Both the position numbers and the translations under genes were made by a program. 64,000 nucleotides of DNA. It comes from Pipra filicauda (Eukaryota > Chordata > Aves > Passeriformes > Pipridae). Below, in pieces: positions 1 to 10,000 of this stretch (position 1 is its first letter; every line of letters begins with the position of its first letter). The notes under the pieces are model-generated. The model ran no database searches, was not told the origin of the DNA, and worked only from the letters and a program-made list of their open reading frames with translations. Where the stretch lies: contig NW_024103696.1 in the NCBI RefSeq assembly GCF_003945595.2, positions 1,550,001 through 1,614,000 on the forward strand, read 5' to 3'.

Positions 1-1734
1 GTGTGTTTCCTGCTGCAGAAGTATCAAAATTGTACTTAGATAAGGCACTTGTAAGTGGTCAATAGAGACAGTTTCGGCAGATGTAGAAATAGTCGTGTAG
101 ACCAGCCTTTTGTACATAGGGAAGACAATTAAGAGAGATTTTATACGTAGTTAAGATGGCCAATAACTGGAGCAGTCATGTAGGACCACAGACCAGCTGG
201 AATTTACAAACTGAGCAGAACAGGAAGTTTGGAAGGCTTATGCAACCCAGCTGAAGACACTATTGCAAGGATGCATGCAACAGAGATTCCTGTTTCCATC
301 TGTAGAGCAACTGACTGTCCTGTTTGTGACTCTCATACTCCATGAAAAAGTTTCCCAGTGTCAAGATCACAAAAATTAGTTTTTTTAAAATAATACTGTG
401 TCTCTATATGTCTGTGCCACATAGTTCAGATCATCTGATGGCTAATTTCCACATAAAATCTGCCAGACAAATAACTAAATGTTTCCTAGCAAAAAATGAG
501 CCAAGCCTTCCAGCTGCAATAGAGCAATTACTGCTGGCTGAGCCTATCGAGCACCAAAGTCATTTGGACTATAGCAGTTTGTTGTGTTATTCTGCAGGTA
601 CAGCCTGGGGAGAGCTGCAAAAGGCTAAAGCGTTCATTGCAGAGAGTTCTTTGGCCCTGTGGATGTTTTCACCTTAACTGCCAGACAATCAACAATGTGA
701 TACACAGTTAGTGACCAATTATTTTTTAAAGGGAAAGAGTATTGTATCTGAAGGTTTGATTAGCTCATCTACGTAATGGTACACCTCGTTCTGAATGAAA
801 GCTACCTGTAACTGCCTGTCTCTACAAGCTGGAGGTATTTCCCTAAGAAAAGTTTGGCTCAAAGTACTCAATTTATTATTAGTAAGTGTTTTGAGATTTC
901 TACTGTTAAAAAAGACACTAAGTTCACCTAAGACAATTCAAACTTCTTTTGTAATCTACCATACAAAATATTGTTGGTTATTGCTCTACAATACAAGACA
1001 TCCATCCGGGAAAATAGTGACAATCCCTATTATATTGTTTAAATAGATAGAAGTATAGACAGTCCAAGGAGTATTCTCATATACTCCAGTGGCACTTTCA
1101 ATATAGAGGTTAGCTCACATTGGTGGAAAAAGTATATTACTTTTGTCTAGTATCTGAGACGGTTGAAATATTTTTCTATATTGTGTCTCTAATTAATGCC
1201 ATAAAGCATAATGAAGACTTGTCAGAAGAACAAGATACTTCTAGGGAGAGTAGGATTGAGCAGTTGTACTTAAAATATTTCTTCATCTCTGATGACAGGT
1301 CAACATTATACTTTATGGTTGTAATAAAAAAATGGCATGTAATGATCCATTTCTAGAATTAATCAGCGAATACAAGAACTTTCCAATTAGTCCAGGTATC
1401 TAAGGGATTCACACCACTCCTTAACTCCATCTTCTCAATCACAGTTATGACTTGGCTGATGGGACAAAAGGACCTTGATAAATCAGATGTCCATTGAGAC
1501 ACTCACAGGAAACAAGCATGGTTTTATGCAATATCTTTGGTGACTGTAATGGATATAATATTTTTTTAAGCTAGTCAAAACCTGAGCAGTTTTTAGGAAA
1601 GAGCTTTATATCTAGATTTAGATTCTCCATAATTTCAGTGAGATTGCTGGCAGATCCATTGATGGTAGGTACAGATCTAAAGATGGTTCTTAATAAGTAG
1701 GAGACTATTGAAAAAATACTTTCCTTTATATTAG
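1..1734. other. unannotated AT-rich sequence
   Basis: No gene or repeat family is recognisable. Short open frames (up to 111 codons) have no motifs, no plausible splice context and ordinary intergenic composition. Confidence 0.6.
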
Positions 1735-2345
1735 AGGAAATTGAGAAAGTTTTTGAGGGCTGTGCTGGGTGCAGATTCCCTGGTGCTGGACACAGCTGGT
1801 TCCCGATAGCTCCAATCCACACACTGCAGGACACAGCTGAACCCACAGCCAAGGCAGGGGCATGTCAATGGAAAGATAGTGAAGAAGTAGCAGAAGATGC
1901 CATGCCGAAGGCCACAAGAGAGAGGACTGAGAATATATGAGAGCAACAATTCTCACTGAGGCCACTGAAGAAAGAGGGGGAGGTGGTGCTCTGGACACGA
2001 GAGCAGAGATTCCCCTGCAACCCGGGAAGAAGAGTATGGGCAGCAGGCTTCCCCACTGCAGCCTATGAAGGAACCCATGCTGGAGCACATGGAGATCTCC
2101 TGAAGGAGCTGTGGACCATGGTAAGCCCACGTCAGAGCTGGGAAAAAGTGTGAGAGGGAAGGTGCAGCAGAGGGGAGCTGTTATGGCCTGACCACAAGCC
2201 CCATTTCTCATCCCCCTGCACTGCTCAGGGGTGGAAAGGAGATGTAAGATGAGTGAAGACAAGCCTGGGGAGAAGGAAGGTAGGGTTAAGGTGTTAGTTT
2301 TTGTTATAGTTTTGTTATAGTTTTCTCACCATCCTGTGAGCATAA
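1735..2345 (-). mobile_element. degraded ERVL-type LTR
   Basis: Read on the minus strand, this follows the order of a common avian ERVL LTR, compared from memory of the songbird family. An A-rich block (the complement of 2280-2340) is followed by a C-rich stretch, then repeated 'ctcc-agc-tggg' modules with 'ggctgcag' and 'ggaatctctgctc' motifs, then a T-rich part and a 3' portion near 1740-1830. The 178-codon minus-strand frame here is a by-product of GC-rich LTR sequence. The 5' start (TGTGG-type) is missing, so the copy is truncated near 2345. No internal viral genes adjoin it. No target-site duplication was found. Confidence 0.72.
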
Positions 2346-4260
2346 GCAACATAAGCAGAATAACCCATAAAATCAGGATGATCCTAAAGATAATGCAGAA
2401 GTTTACAATAAGTAAGTTATTTTAGTATTTATTTTACATTTAATAATATATATTCTACTAGAAAATTAATATTTCAATTCAAATTTGTAGTCTTGCCCTT
2501 TGGTTGGTGCGAGCTGCATTTCTTGCAGCCCTTTTAAAACCTCGAGAGGGCAAGTCCCTATGGAGCAGGTAGCTGTTTTTCAATTATTCAAGGGTCTTTT
2601 ACTCTCTTCTGATAACTTGCTTCTTTTCAATTTTGGAATAAGCTTTGATATTTGTTAGATTTGAATTTCATTTTATATCACTAAAAATGTCCAATAGAAA
2701 AATTAAGCCTCTTTTGGAATAAAAGCCCATGTCTGGCACTTTTCTAAAGAAATCTCTAAAGGTTAGTCTTTGTACATATCATATTCCATGTAATATTTTG
2801 GATATTTTTAGTATGTCAAGTCTCCTTACTTCTAAGCTCTGTGCCACTCTCAAAGCGAGTCAGGAGTATGGGTTCAACTGGACCACTCAAGTTTTATCTC
2901 CTGGAGAAACCACAAAAGCTTTCCACCTCTAAATGCAGGCTGCACATTCTGCCTGTGTCCTGGTTTCACACAGGAAGACATTTGAAAGCATCTGCAGAGT
3001 GTCACTGAGCAAAATGGTGTTCTTTGTGTCATCACTGTATGTGCAGCAAAATTCTATTAAAGCAAGAGGAGTTAAACTCAATTTATGCTGGAGAAACAGA
3101 AAATGTTGCCTAATAATTGTGTATGAATTAAGATATATATAATAATGAGCATAAATTTAACAGGGCACACCATGGCAAATAAATGTAATTTCTTTCTTTA
3201 CTGAAAACACTAAGATAATATAGAAAGAAAATTCAGTTCTTATATATCCAGTAAGACAGTTTTATATAGGTCTTCATAATGAGTTCGATGATTAAATATA
3301 TCTAACATAAATGCAATAACTAGACTTGGAACTTGGCTAAAAGATTCACCATTAATTCTTGGTTCTCATACTGTGAGTTTTGTCAGACTTCACCCACTCC
3401 CCCAAAGAAATAAAAAGGCATAAGGTTCAGAATTAGTCTGTGTACCATTAGGAGAGCTAAAAAAATTATTTCAGTCTGAAACTAGGAGGTTACGGGTTTT
3501 TTTAGTTAGTACCTTTCAAAAAGTATCACATTCTGAATAAAATTAGAATTGGAGTATAGATACCAAACTGGAGTATAAATACTAAATACTTGACAGAATA
3601 TTTTATATTTAAGTGATTTAGGGCTGGCAAGACAAATGGAGTGTGTTAAGAACTGCTTTCTTCCATAGCAGAGGTGAAATACATCCAAGTTCTGTGTACA
3701 CTGCGCACAAAAATAATAATTACGTTGCTGTGGAAGCATCAAGGAAATTATGTGAAGCAGAACTCCCATAAAGCTTCTGCCCTGTTTTTTATTTTCAGTG
3801 AGAAATTTTGGATTGTCTAGCTTTTCAAATCTAGCATTCACTTTAATTAGTCAAACCGCTACAAAAGTAAACAAAGGTGGCAAATATTTACCTACAGGAA
3901 TGGTGGAATAGGTTTGTTTGTGTAATGATGCCTATAACCTGTAAAGACACATTTCAGGCAATTGTATAGAAATGTTTCAAATTTTAAAATCAGTATATGT
4001 ACAATGCAATTTATTAGTAGAGAAACTTCTTCAGGCATTGCAAACACCTTGTGCATCATTCAGATGTCTACATGTGAATATCCAATGATTAGGGCAGCTC
4101 AGGTCACTTCTAGCAGCCACTCTTAGAAAGGTATGGGTCACCCATTGCTCTGTACGATATGTTATTGTATCAATATGAATATTTTGGATATCTAGGGGCT
4201 CCCTTATAGCTCTAGGCCTCTATCTTTTACAAATAAATCCTGTCTTACAACTTGTATATT
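2346..4260. other. unannotated AT-rich sequence
   Basis: No gene or repeat family is recognised apart from the hairpin-capable segment listed at 2492-2554. The 111-codon minus-strand frame at 3506-3841 shows no domain. Confidence 0.55.
2492..2554. other. imperfect hairpin-forming segment
   Basis: An 8-bp outer stem (CTTGCCCT / AGGGCAAG) encloses an inner 6-bp inverted repeat (GCTGCA / TGCAGC) with a 5-nt loop. The arms between the two stems pair only partly. It may be chance or part of an unrecognised old repeat. No RNA family could be assigned. Confidence 0.3.
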
Positions 4261-5053
4261 TGTCACAATGGAGACACAATAGAGGTATAAGTGAAAAAAT
4301 AACTATTTACTAACAAAATATAGCAATAATTACAAAAATACAAGGAGAAAAATACTGGTTTACCCACAAAAACAAAGATCCATCAAAAACAAGTGGCGCC
4401 TCCACACCTTGGGAACAAAAAGGGGAAAAAGGGGCAAAAGCAAAATCTGTAAGGTTATTTCATCTGAAAAGGTTTTATGCTGGCATGGCTACAGAAGGCT
4501 CTTTTTTCCCTGCTGCCCACTGGGGCTGGGCAGCGGGCGGTGGATGTCTGGCGCAGGGGTGCAGCTCCTTGCAGAGGCAGCACAGCTTTGCCAGGGTTTG
4601 AGCTCCAGGGGCCTGAGGCGGCATGGCAGCAGCATGGGGATGGTGTGGCTCTGGTGGTGAGGTGACGAGTTTTGCTTTCACTTTTGGATGATGGCGCTGT
4701 ACAGGGGCTGGGAAAACCACCAGCGCTGTGGTGGTTTCCCTGGCTTTGGTATGGGATAAACAGCAAACTGACTGTCCGATGGTGTGTCTGGGTTCAGTCG
4801 GACAGCGAGGAGACGGCTGGGTGCCCCAGCAAAGACTCAGAGAGTCTGCAGTGCTCTGGCAGCCAAAGCCAGAAAAGAGAGAGAGTTCTGTCCCATGCTC
4901 GGACTTCTACATCCTGTCCCCCAGCTTCCGGGATGCTCCTCTCCAAGGACCCCCTTTCCAGCATGTCCCAAAGACCCTGGAAAAACATTTCCCCAATCTG
5001 GCTCAGGCAGGGGGGGAAACAGCCTCTGCCATACTTCAGATGACCTAATGAGA
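4261..5053. mobile_element. GC-rich LTR-like block, boundaries unresolved
   Basis: The block begins TGTCACAATGG, runs through an A-rich tract (4290-4440) and then a GC-rich tract (4490-5030). Avian ERVL-type LTRs share this architecture, and it contrasts sharply with the AT-rich flanks. Multiple overlapping open frames in all phases reflect composition and are not genes. The 7 bases before the start (GTATATT) and those after 5053 (GAATATT) differ at one position, which could be an old target-site duplication, but the right end lacks the expected CA. A near-palindrome around 4717-4736 (ACCACC...GGTGGT) could mark a junction between two LTR pieces. Strand is undecided. Confidence 0.42.
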
Positions 5054-5367
5054 TGAATATTCATTGCTGGAATTCAGTTCCGCCCCTCAATTGTAACTAA
5101 ACTGTAACAAGAAGAGATAATGAGGTCAGGCTGGCAGTTCTGATGCCTTTCTTCCTTTTACCTAATCCAATTAGTGCAACCTTGCTACAGGCGGCATTAT
5201 GCACAGCATAAACACATACAGAATTACTAGTTGTTACTCTGCTAGTATTAGGCGCCATTATGGCTGGTGGAAGTCCAGAAATCTCTTTATCTAAACTATT
5301 TAATGAGGAAAAGTATATCAGAAGGGATTTAAAGTGTTTTAATTTAGAAGGGAGGAGAGATATAGGT
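5054..5367. other. pre-insertion flank of the 975-bp element
   Basis: Moderate-GC sequence with no recognised element. A short plus-strand frame starting with ATG at 5259 (MAGGSPEIS...) is cut by the insertion at 5381. If the insertion is mentally removed, the frame runs on into 6369-6402, about 51 codons in all. There is no family match and it is probably not a gene. Confidence 0.4.
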
Positions 5368-5380
5368 AGGATAATTTACC
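5368..5380. repeat. left target-site duplication (AGGATAATTTACC)
   Basis: A 13-bp direct repeat, identical to 6356-6368, brackets the 975-bp insertion. The length is typical of target-primed reverse transcription by non-LTR elements. Confidence 0.85.
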
Positions 5381-6355
5381 TTTGAGCCTGCGCAGTGGAT
5401 TTTTTAGGTGAGACGCAGTATGTGCGGAAATGGGCCCCCCCTTTAATCCTAAGGTTCATCTGCCAGGGCTGAGCGAGCTTGAACGGTGGCAGTGAGGTCC
5501 TCAGGACGTAGGTTTGATTAGACTGTCCTTCTCTTAGATGAATGGCCTTACGGGGCTAAGCAAGCTCCATCTGCCCCGATTTGGGATTAGAGTTGTCCTT
5601 CTCCTAGGATGACTGCCGGAAGGCTAACGAGCTCGTTCAGCCCAAGGATGTATTGTATCTGACCCTACGGTTTTGACCTGTCTGGCATGGGCGACCCTAC
5701 CGAAGGCGTGTACCATCGCCAGCATAGCTCGCAACCACATAGGGGTACACAGGCTACATTCCTACTATTAAAACAATTAGGGCAAGTCTTACACTTCCTA
5801 CTTTTCTGCCACCTATCTATATTCAATCCCAAGGAAATACTCAGGAACAACCCTTTGTCCTGACCACCCTTTCTGGATGTAACTAATATATCCAGAACAT
5901 ACCGAACCTGGGCAGTAGCCGCAGGTGAGCCAAAAACAAACAAACGAACAAAACCATTCCGGCCCCCGTACCCACCAGGGCTCGAGTACCTCTCAAGGCC
6001 CTAACCTGGCTGAGACTCCCAACGCCCCGGAAGAAACCATTATCCACCCTGACCTTATCCTTCCCCCACCATGTTACCTCATATCTTCCCGTGCACCGCT
6101 TACCTGCGACACTTCATGCAGGGCTACCCTACCTGCCCACCTGCCAGTCCAAGGACCCCCATGGCCCACCTAGTACCCTTCCCCTCCCCCAAACCAGACC
6201 GGCAAACCTCTGTGTGCTCTGAGGCTGCCACTCTCCTCTCTCACAATGGCGCAAAGCCATGCTGGCGAAGCTCCCTCTCTCCTTTCCCCCGCTGGGGGCG
6301 GCCCTGCACGGGCCCGGGGGTGGTCCCAGGCCACGCGGCAGCTTCCGGAGGGGAA
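5381..6355 (-). mobile_element. 975-bp retroposed non-coding element related to RTE-dependent SINEs
   Basis: Perfect 13-bp duplications on both sides show a single insertion, with its 5' end at 6355 and 3' end at 5381. Three parts are visible on the minus strand. The first is a GC- and CpG-rich 5' segment (about 5940-6355). The second is a middle (about 5650-5940) with a T-rich tract, a possible splice-acceptor-like CAG and a 92-codon cysteine-rich frame (5665-5943). The third is a 3' part (5381-5643) made of three diverged modules. Bases 5381-5577 match the body of both SINEs in this window. The element lacks the tRNA-Glu head and the LINE-like tail of those SINEs. It may be an RTE 5'-UTR-like transcript, a deletion derivative or a new composite retroposon. 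No RTE endonuclease or reverse transcriptase coding is present. Confidence 0.78.
5446..5643 (-). repeat. three diverged tandem modules within the 975-bp element
   Basis: Modules at about 5595-5643, 5525-5577 and 5446-5490 share a core. On the plus strand the first two read GTCCTTCTCYTAG-GATGA...GGCT...GAGCTC, and all three carry an AGCT-centred motif beside a GGCT/CAGCC block. Spacing is about 70-80 bp. The pattern indicates ancient internal duplication, perhaps for RNA folding or protein binding. The last two modules are retained in the SINE body. Confidence 0.6.
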
Positions 6356-6368
6356 AGGATAATTTACC
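6356..6368. repeat. right target-site duplication (AGGATAATTTACC)
   Basis: Exact copy of 5368-5380. It joins the upstream end of the inserted element to the old flank, whose sequence continues as ATTCATCGG. Confidence 0.85.
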
Positions 6369-6672
6369 ATTCATCGGTGAAAGAATCATTGGTGCTGTCC
6401 TGAAACCTGTGCTAACACAGGTGCTTTCTCATTTCTAATAGAAATGCATGATGTGCCAAACTGAAGAACTGATATCTGGCTGGCTGCAGTTAACCATTCT
6501 CCATAAAGAATGAACAAGGGAAAAAACCCAAGAAAACCAAAAAAACTTCTGCAGTTGTTTTGGCATTTTACATCAATACATAAGAATTCACCTTATATAA
6601 TAAGAATTCACCGGTATAATTGCATATGGATTTGTATCATCAGGCATCGAAGTATAAATTATATTTTGAAAC
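6369..6672. other. unannotated flank with short perfect hairpin
   Basis: The spacer between the 975-bp element and the first SINE holds no recognisable gene. At 6406-6421, CCTGTG and CACAGG form a perfect 6-bp stem with a CTAA loop. No Rho-independent terminator or RNA family is implied in this eukaryotic setting. Confidence 0.45.
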
Positions 6673-6684
6673 CATTGCCTACAT

Positions 6685-7007
6685 CATGGCCAGTCTTTGC
6701 AAATGAAGATTTGGGAAAGGTCTTTACCCTTCAAGCCTGCGCAGTGGATTTTTTAGGTGAGACACAGTGTGTGCTGAACTGAGCCCACCCTTTAATCCTG
6801 AGGTTCATCTGTTGAGGCCGAGCAAGCTCGGAGGGTGGCAGCGAAGTCCTCGGGACGTAGGTTTGTTTAGAGTGACCTTCTCTTAGATGGATGGCCTTAC
6901 AGGGCTGACGAGCTCCATCTGCCCGGAGGAGTTCCCTGCCCGGGAATCGAACCCAGGCCGCGGCGGTGAGAGCGCCGCATCCTAACCACTAGACCACCAG
7001 GGGGCCC
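6685..7007 (-). mobile_element. tRNA-Glu-derived SINE with RTE-type tail, copy 1
   Basis: On the minus strand the element starts with a tRNA-Glu(CTC)-like head (about 6931-7003). The pol III B box GGTTCGATTCC is intact (complement of 6943-6953) and an A-box-like TGGTCTAGTGG is present. A body of about 200 bp follows, shared with 5381-5577, then a tail with the core TTCCCAAATCTTCAT. The tail resembles the 3' UTR of the RTE LINE at 28396-28996. Flanking duplications CATTGCCTACAT (6673-6684) and CATTACCTACAT (7008-7019) differ at one base, which fits a modest age. It is a mobile element and not a working tRNA gene, because the head is fused to a long body and has an altered acceptor end. Confidence 0.9.
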
Positions 7008-7019
7008 CATTACCTACAT

Positions 7020-10000
7020 ACCTCTGTAAAAATTACTTTGCATGATTCTTCATGATTCACATGTAAGTTCAGATTTACCTATTGCATTGAGAATAGAGAA
7101 ATTTTACCCATACAGCTAGAAAAGACCTAACAAAACAGTCCAGGACATGTTATAATTCTCAAACTGGTTAAATATATCAGATAGGATTCCACCATATGTT
7201 TATGAGAAAAAACAAAGTACCTATTTTTGTTTCAGTTGCTGATCCAGCGTCTGAAATCTTATGTTGTATCCCTATATGATCTCCTCATTATACTTTGGAA
7301 ACAATGCAGTATATTTATAGGCTTTTTACAATTATATTGCAATGCAATCATAATTTATATCTGCATTTCAGAGACCATTCTTGTATTATTAACAAGACCA
7401 AAACAATCTGTTAAAAAAATGGAAATGTAATCTGAATATACCCTTTTCTGAAAGGTAATTAGAGAACAATTCAAGGCGCAAAGTGAGATTCAGAGACAAT
7501 TTTTCAGCTAATAAATTGGTGCAGATGCTACTTGAAATTTGAGATTTCAAATTGCAGAGATGGAGAATAATTTGCTGTTACAGAAAGAAAGACTAAAAGA
7601 TCTGCCTTGGTTTAGGTTTAGAACTGTTTCCTGGTATGGAATAATAAGATCTACCTATCCACTTCTCAACACATGTCTGAAGAAGACCACAGAGGAGTGT
7701 AAGTTTAAAATCCCAGACAACAAGAAAATTACGTGTAGACATGCAAATTTTACCTATATGTAGTATTTGCAGTATTACAATACACTATTGTATGATCTAT
7801 CCAGTATTTTGATGACAAAACTCTTTAACCATTCACTGCTATAAGGGGACATTCTCTTGATAATAGTGAGTACAGCCCATTAATATAATTCTGCACATAG
7901 GTTGTAAAACAATGGTGCTCTGCATAAAGTGATGCAGAAAAAAGTCAGGACTTTGTTGGAAAGTGTTTGACAGCAAAAGTATCAAGCTAAAATTTCAGTA
8001 CTGCAGTTACATTAAAAGTAAATGCAGAACTTGGGCAGAATGTTCTGAATTTATAGTAGGTCTAAATCCATAAAAGGATTTCAAGGTCTGGTGAATTTAC
8101 TTTTACAGCAACAGAATTTCTTGATGCCACTGCTGATGTAAAACTCTCTTAGACTAAGAAATTTGGTCAAGGCAGAATCAGAGAGTGACTGTTCTTTGAG
8201 AAGTCTGTGCTCTTGTAATATTCCCATGGTTTTTCTACAGCTGCAGGATGAGAAAGACCATGAGGCTGTGATATACATTTGCATGTGTGTGCTGTGTCTG
8301 TCCAGGAGAGCAATGGATGATTATTGTTGCTTCCCACAGAATTGCTCCAACATCTTTTACACATGACTTCTACATATCAGTTCGGGACAATAAAATTGTT
8401 ACTTTGACTTTTATAGCTAGGTTACTTGTAATCTAAAGGTAGATAATTATTATTTGAACTGATAAAAGATCAATATTGTATTATTTTGTATAATTTACTG
8501 AAATACTTGTGAAAGCCTTTGCACTATTCAATTGGTTTTGGTTTTGAAAAGCATAATTGCACTCAGAACGTATACAGTCTGTTACCAAAGTTTATTAAAG
8601 AGGGATAAAAGGTATTGCATACATCAGAAGCCAAATGCTGACTTAAGAAGAAAGCTGAAAAGACTTAGTAAGAGAAGTATGCAATTCCTGAAAAAGATGG
8701 TAGCAATGTTATCTCACCAGTAAGTGAGCACAGGTAAGGAAGAACCAACTAAACTTCAGAGGTACCAGGTTCTGTCAAGTTGTAAAGCTAATTACCAACT
8801 TTCTGAGCAGTTCCCTCTATTGCCAGTTTCAATATTCACCTGCATTTACATGTTGCATTTTGAAAGGTAATGTTCCATAATAAAATTTAGATAGAAAAAT
8901 ACACTAAACATCAATACTTCAATAGAAGTTGATCCTATCTTAATGAAAAAACTTTTTAAAATTATAAATTCCCGAGAGTGTTTTCACAAGATATATTGTA
9001 TATTATTGGTCCTTTTCCCACATTTTAATAGTTTTTGCTTAGTGCCATGTAATAATTCAGGCCAGACAAGATTATCTAGTGCATCATGTCTAAATGTTTT
9101 CACTATTGCTGCTATCCTCTGTGCCCTATTAGAGGGCAAAAAAGAAAGCTTTCAGACTCATTAGCAGATGCACTGATCCTACTGACTCTGTATCTCTTAA
9201 TAAACAGGTTGTTCATGAAGTCAGTCTGTTTATATTCATGTTTATATTCATGATCTGTAGCAGCACTGGGAGTTTTTTGTCTTCTCTTCATATTACCTAT
9301 GAGGTTTATGGGTCTAGAAAGGAGCAGAATACTTTTAAAAGGACCATGTGTAGGCTGCAAAGCCTTTCTAGGAGCCCATAGGGGTCTCTGCGGGACAATC
9401 CATATGGCTCCGAGTTTTGTGTTGCAGCAGGAATAAAACAGCATCCCTGTCTTTGAAACAAACAGAGTAAATTGAGATGAAATGATAGAGATGGAAATAC
9501 TGCTAGAAAAAAACAGTAGGAAATAATGTGGCTAGAGGCAGAGTGAACTGTATACTTTACTATCTTTGCAAAGGTTTCATTTTGCTTGTTTTTCTCCTTA
9601 GTTTCATCTTAATTTGATTATTTTCAATTTAGAATATTGGATTTTAAAATACTTCTTTAATTTCAAGAAGACAAATAATGGTGATTATTCACGTGATTTA
9701 GAATACAATGGAAATTCTCTGGAACAAAGCTTCTACTCTAGGGCTTTTCTATGATAGGTAGAATATCAGTGAAAATAAGATTCAGTTTTCGCACAGGAAA
9801 TTTAGTTGAAATAGAATTAAATTAACTTGAAATTGAATTTAAATTAACTCCTTGTTGCAAAAATAAAACATCGTGGATTTGTCATAATCTTATTGTCCAG
9901 TAGTCTGTTCTACAGTGCTGTTCTGTTCTATAGCAGTGAGATTTCAATCTCATTCTATAGCAGTGAGATTTCAATCTCATTCTGAGTATCTACTTACTTT

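Noticed and set aside
1726..2262. 178-codon minus-strand open frame
   Set aside because: It coincides with the ERVL LTR at 1735-2345. The Leu/Ser/Pro-rich translation is what such LTRs give in several frames.
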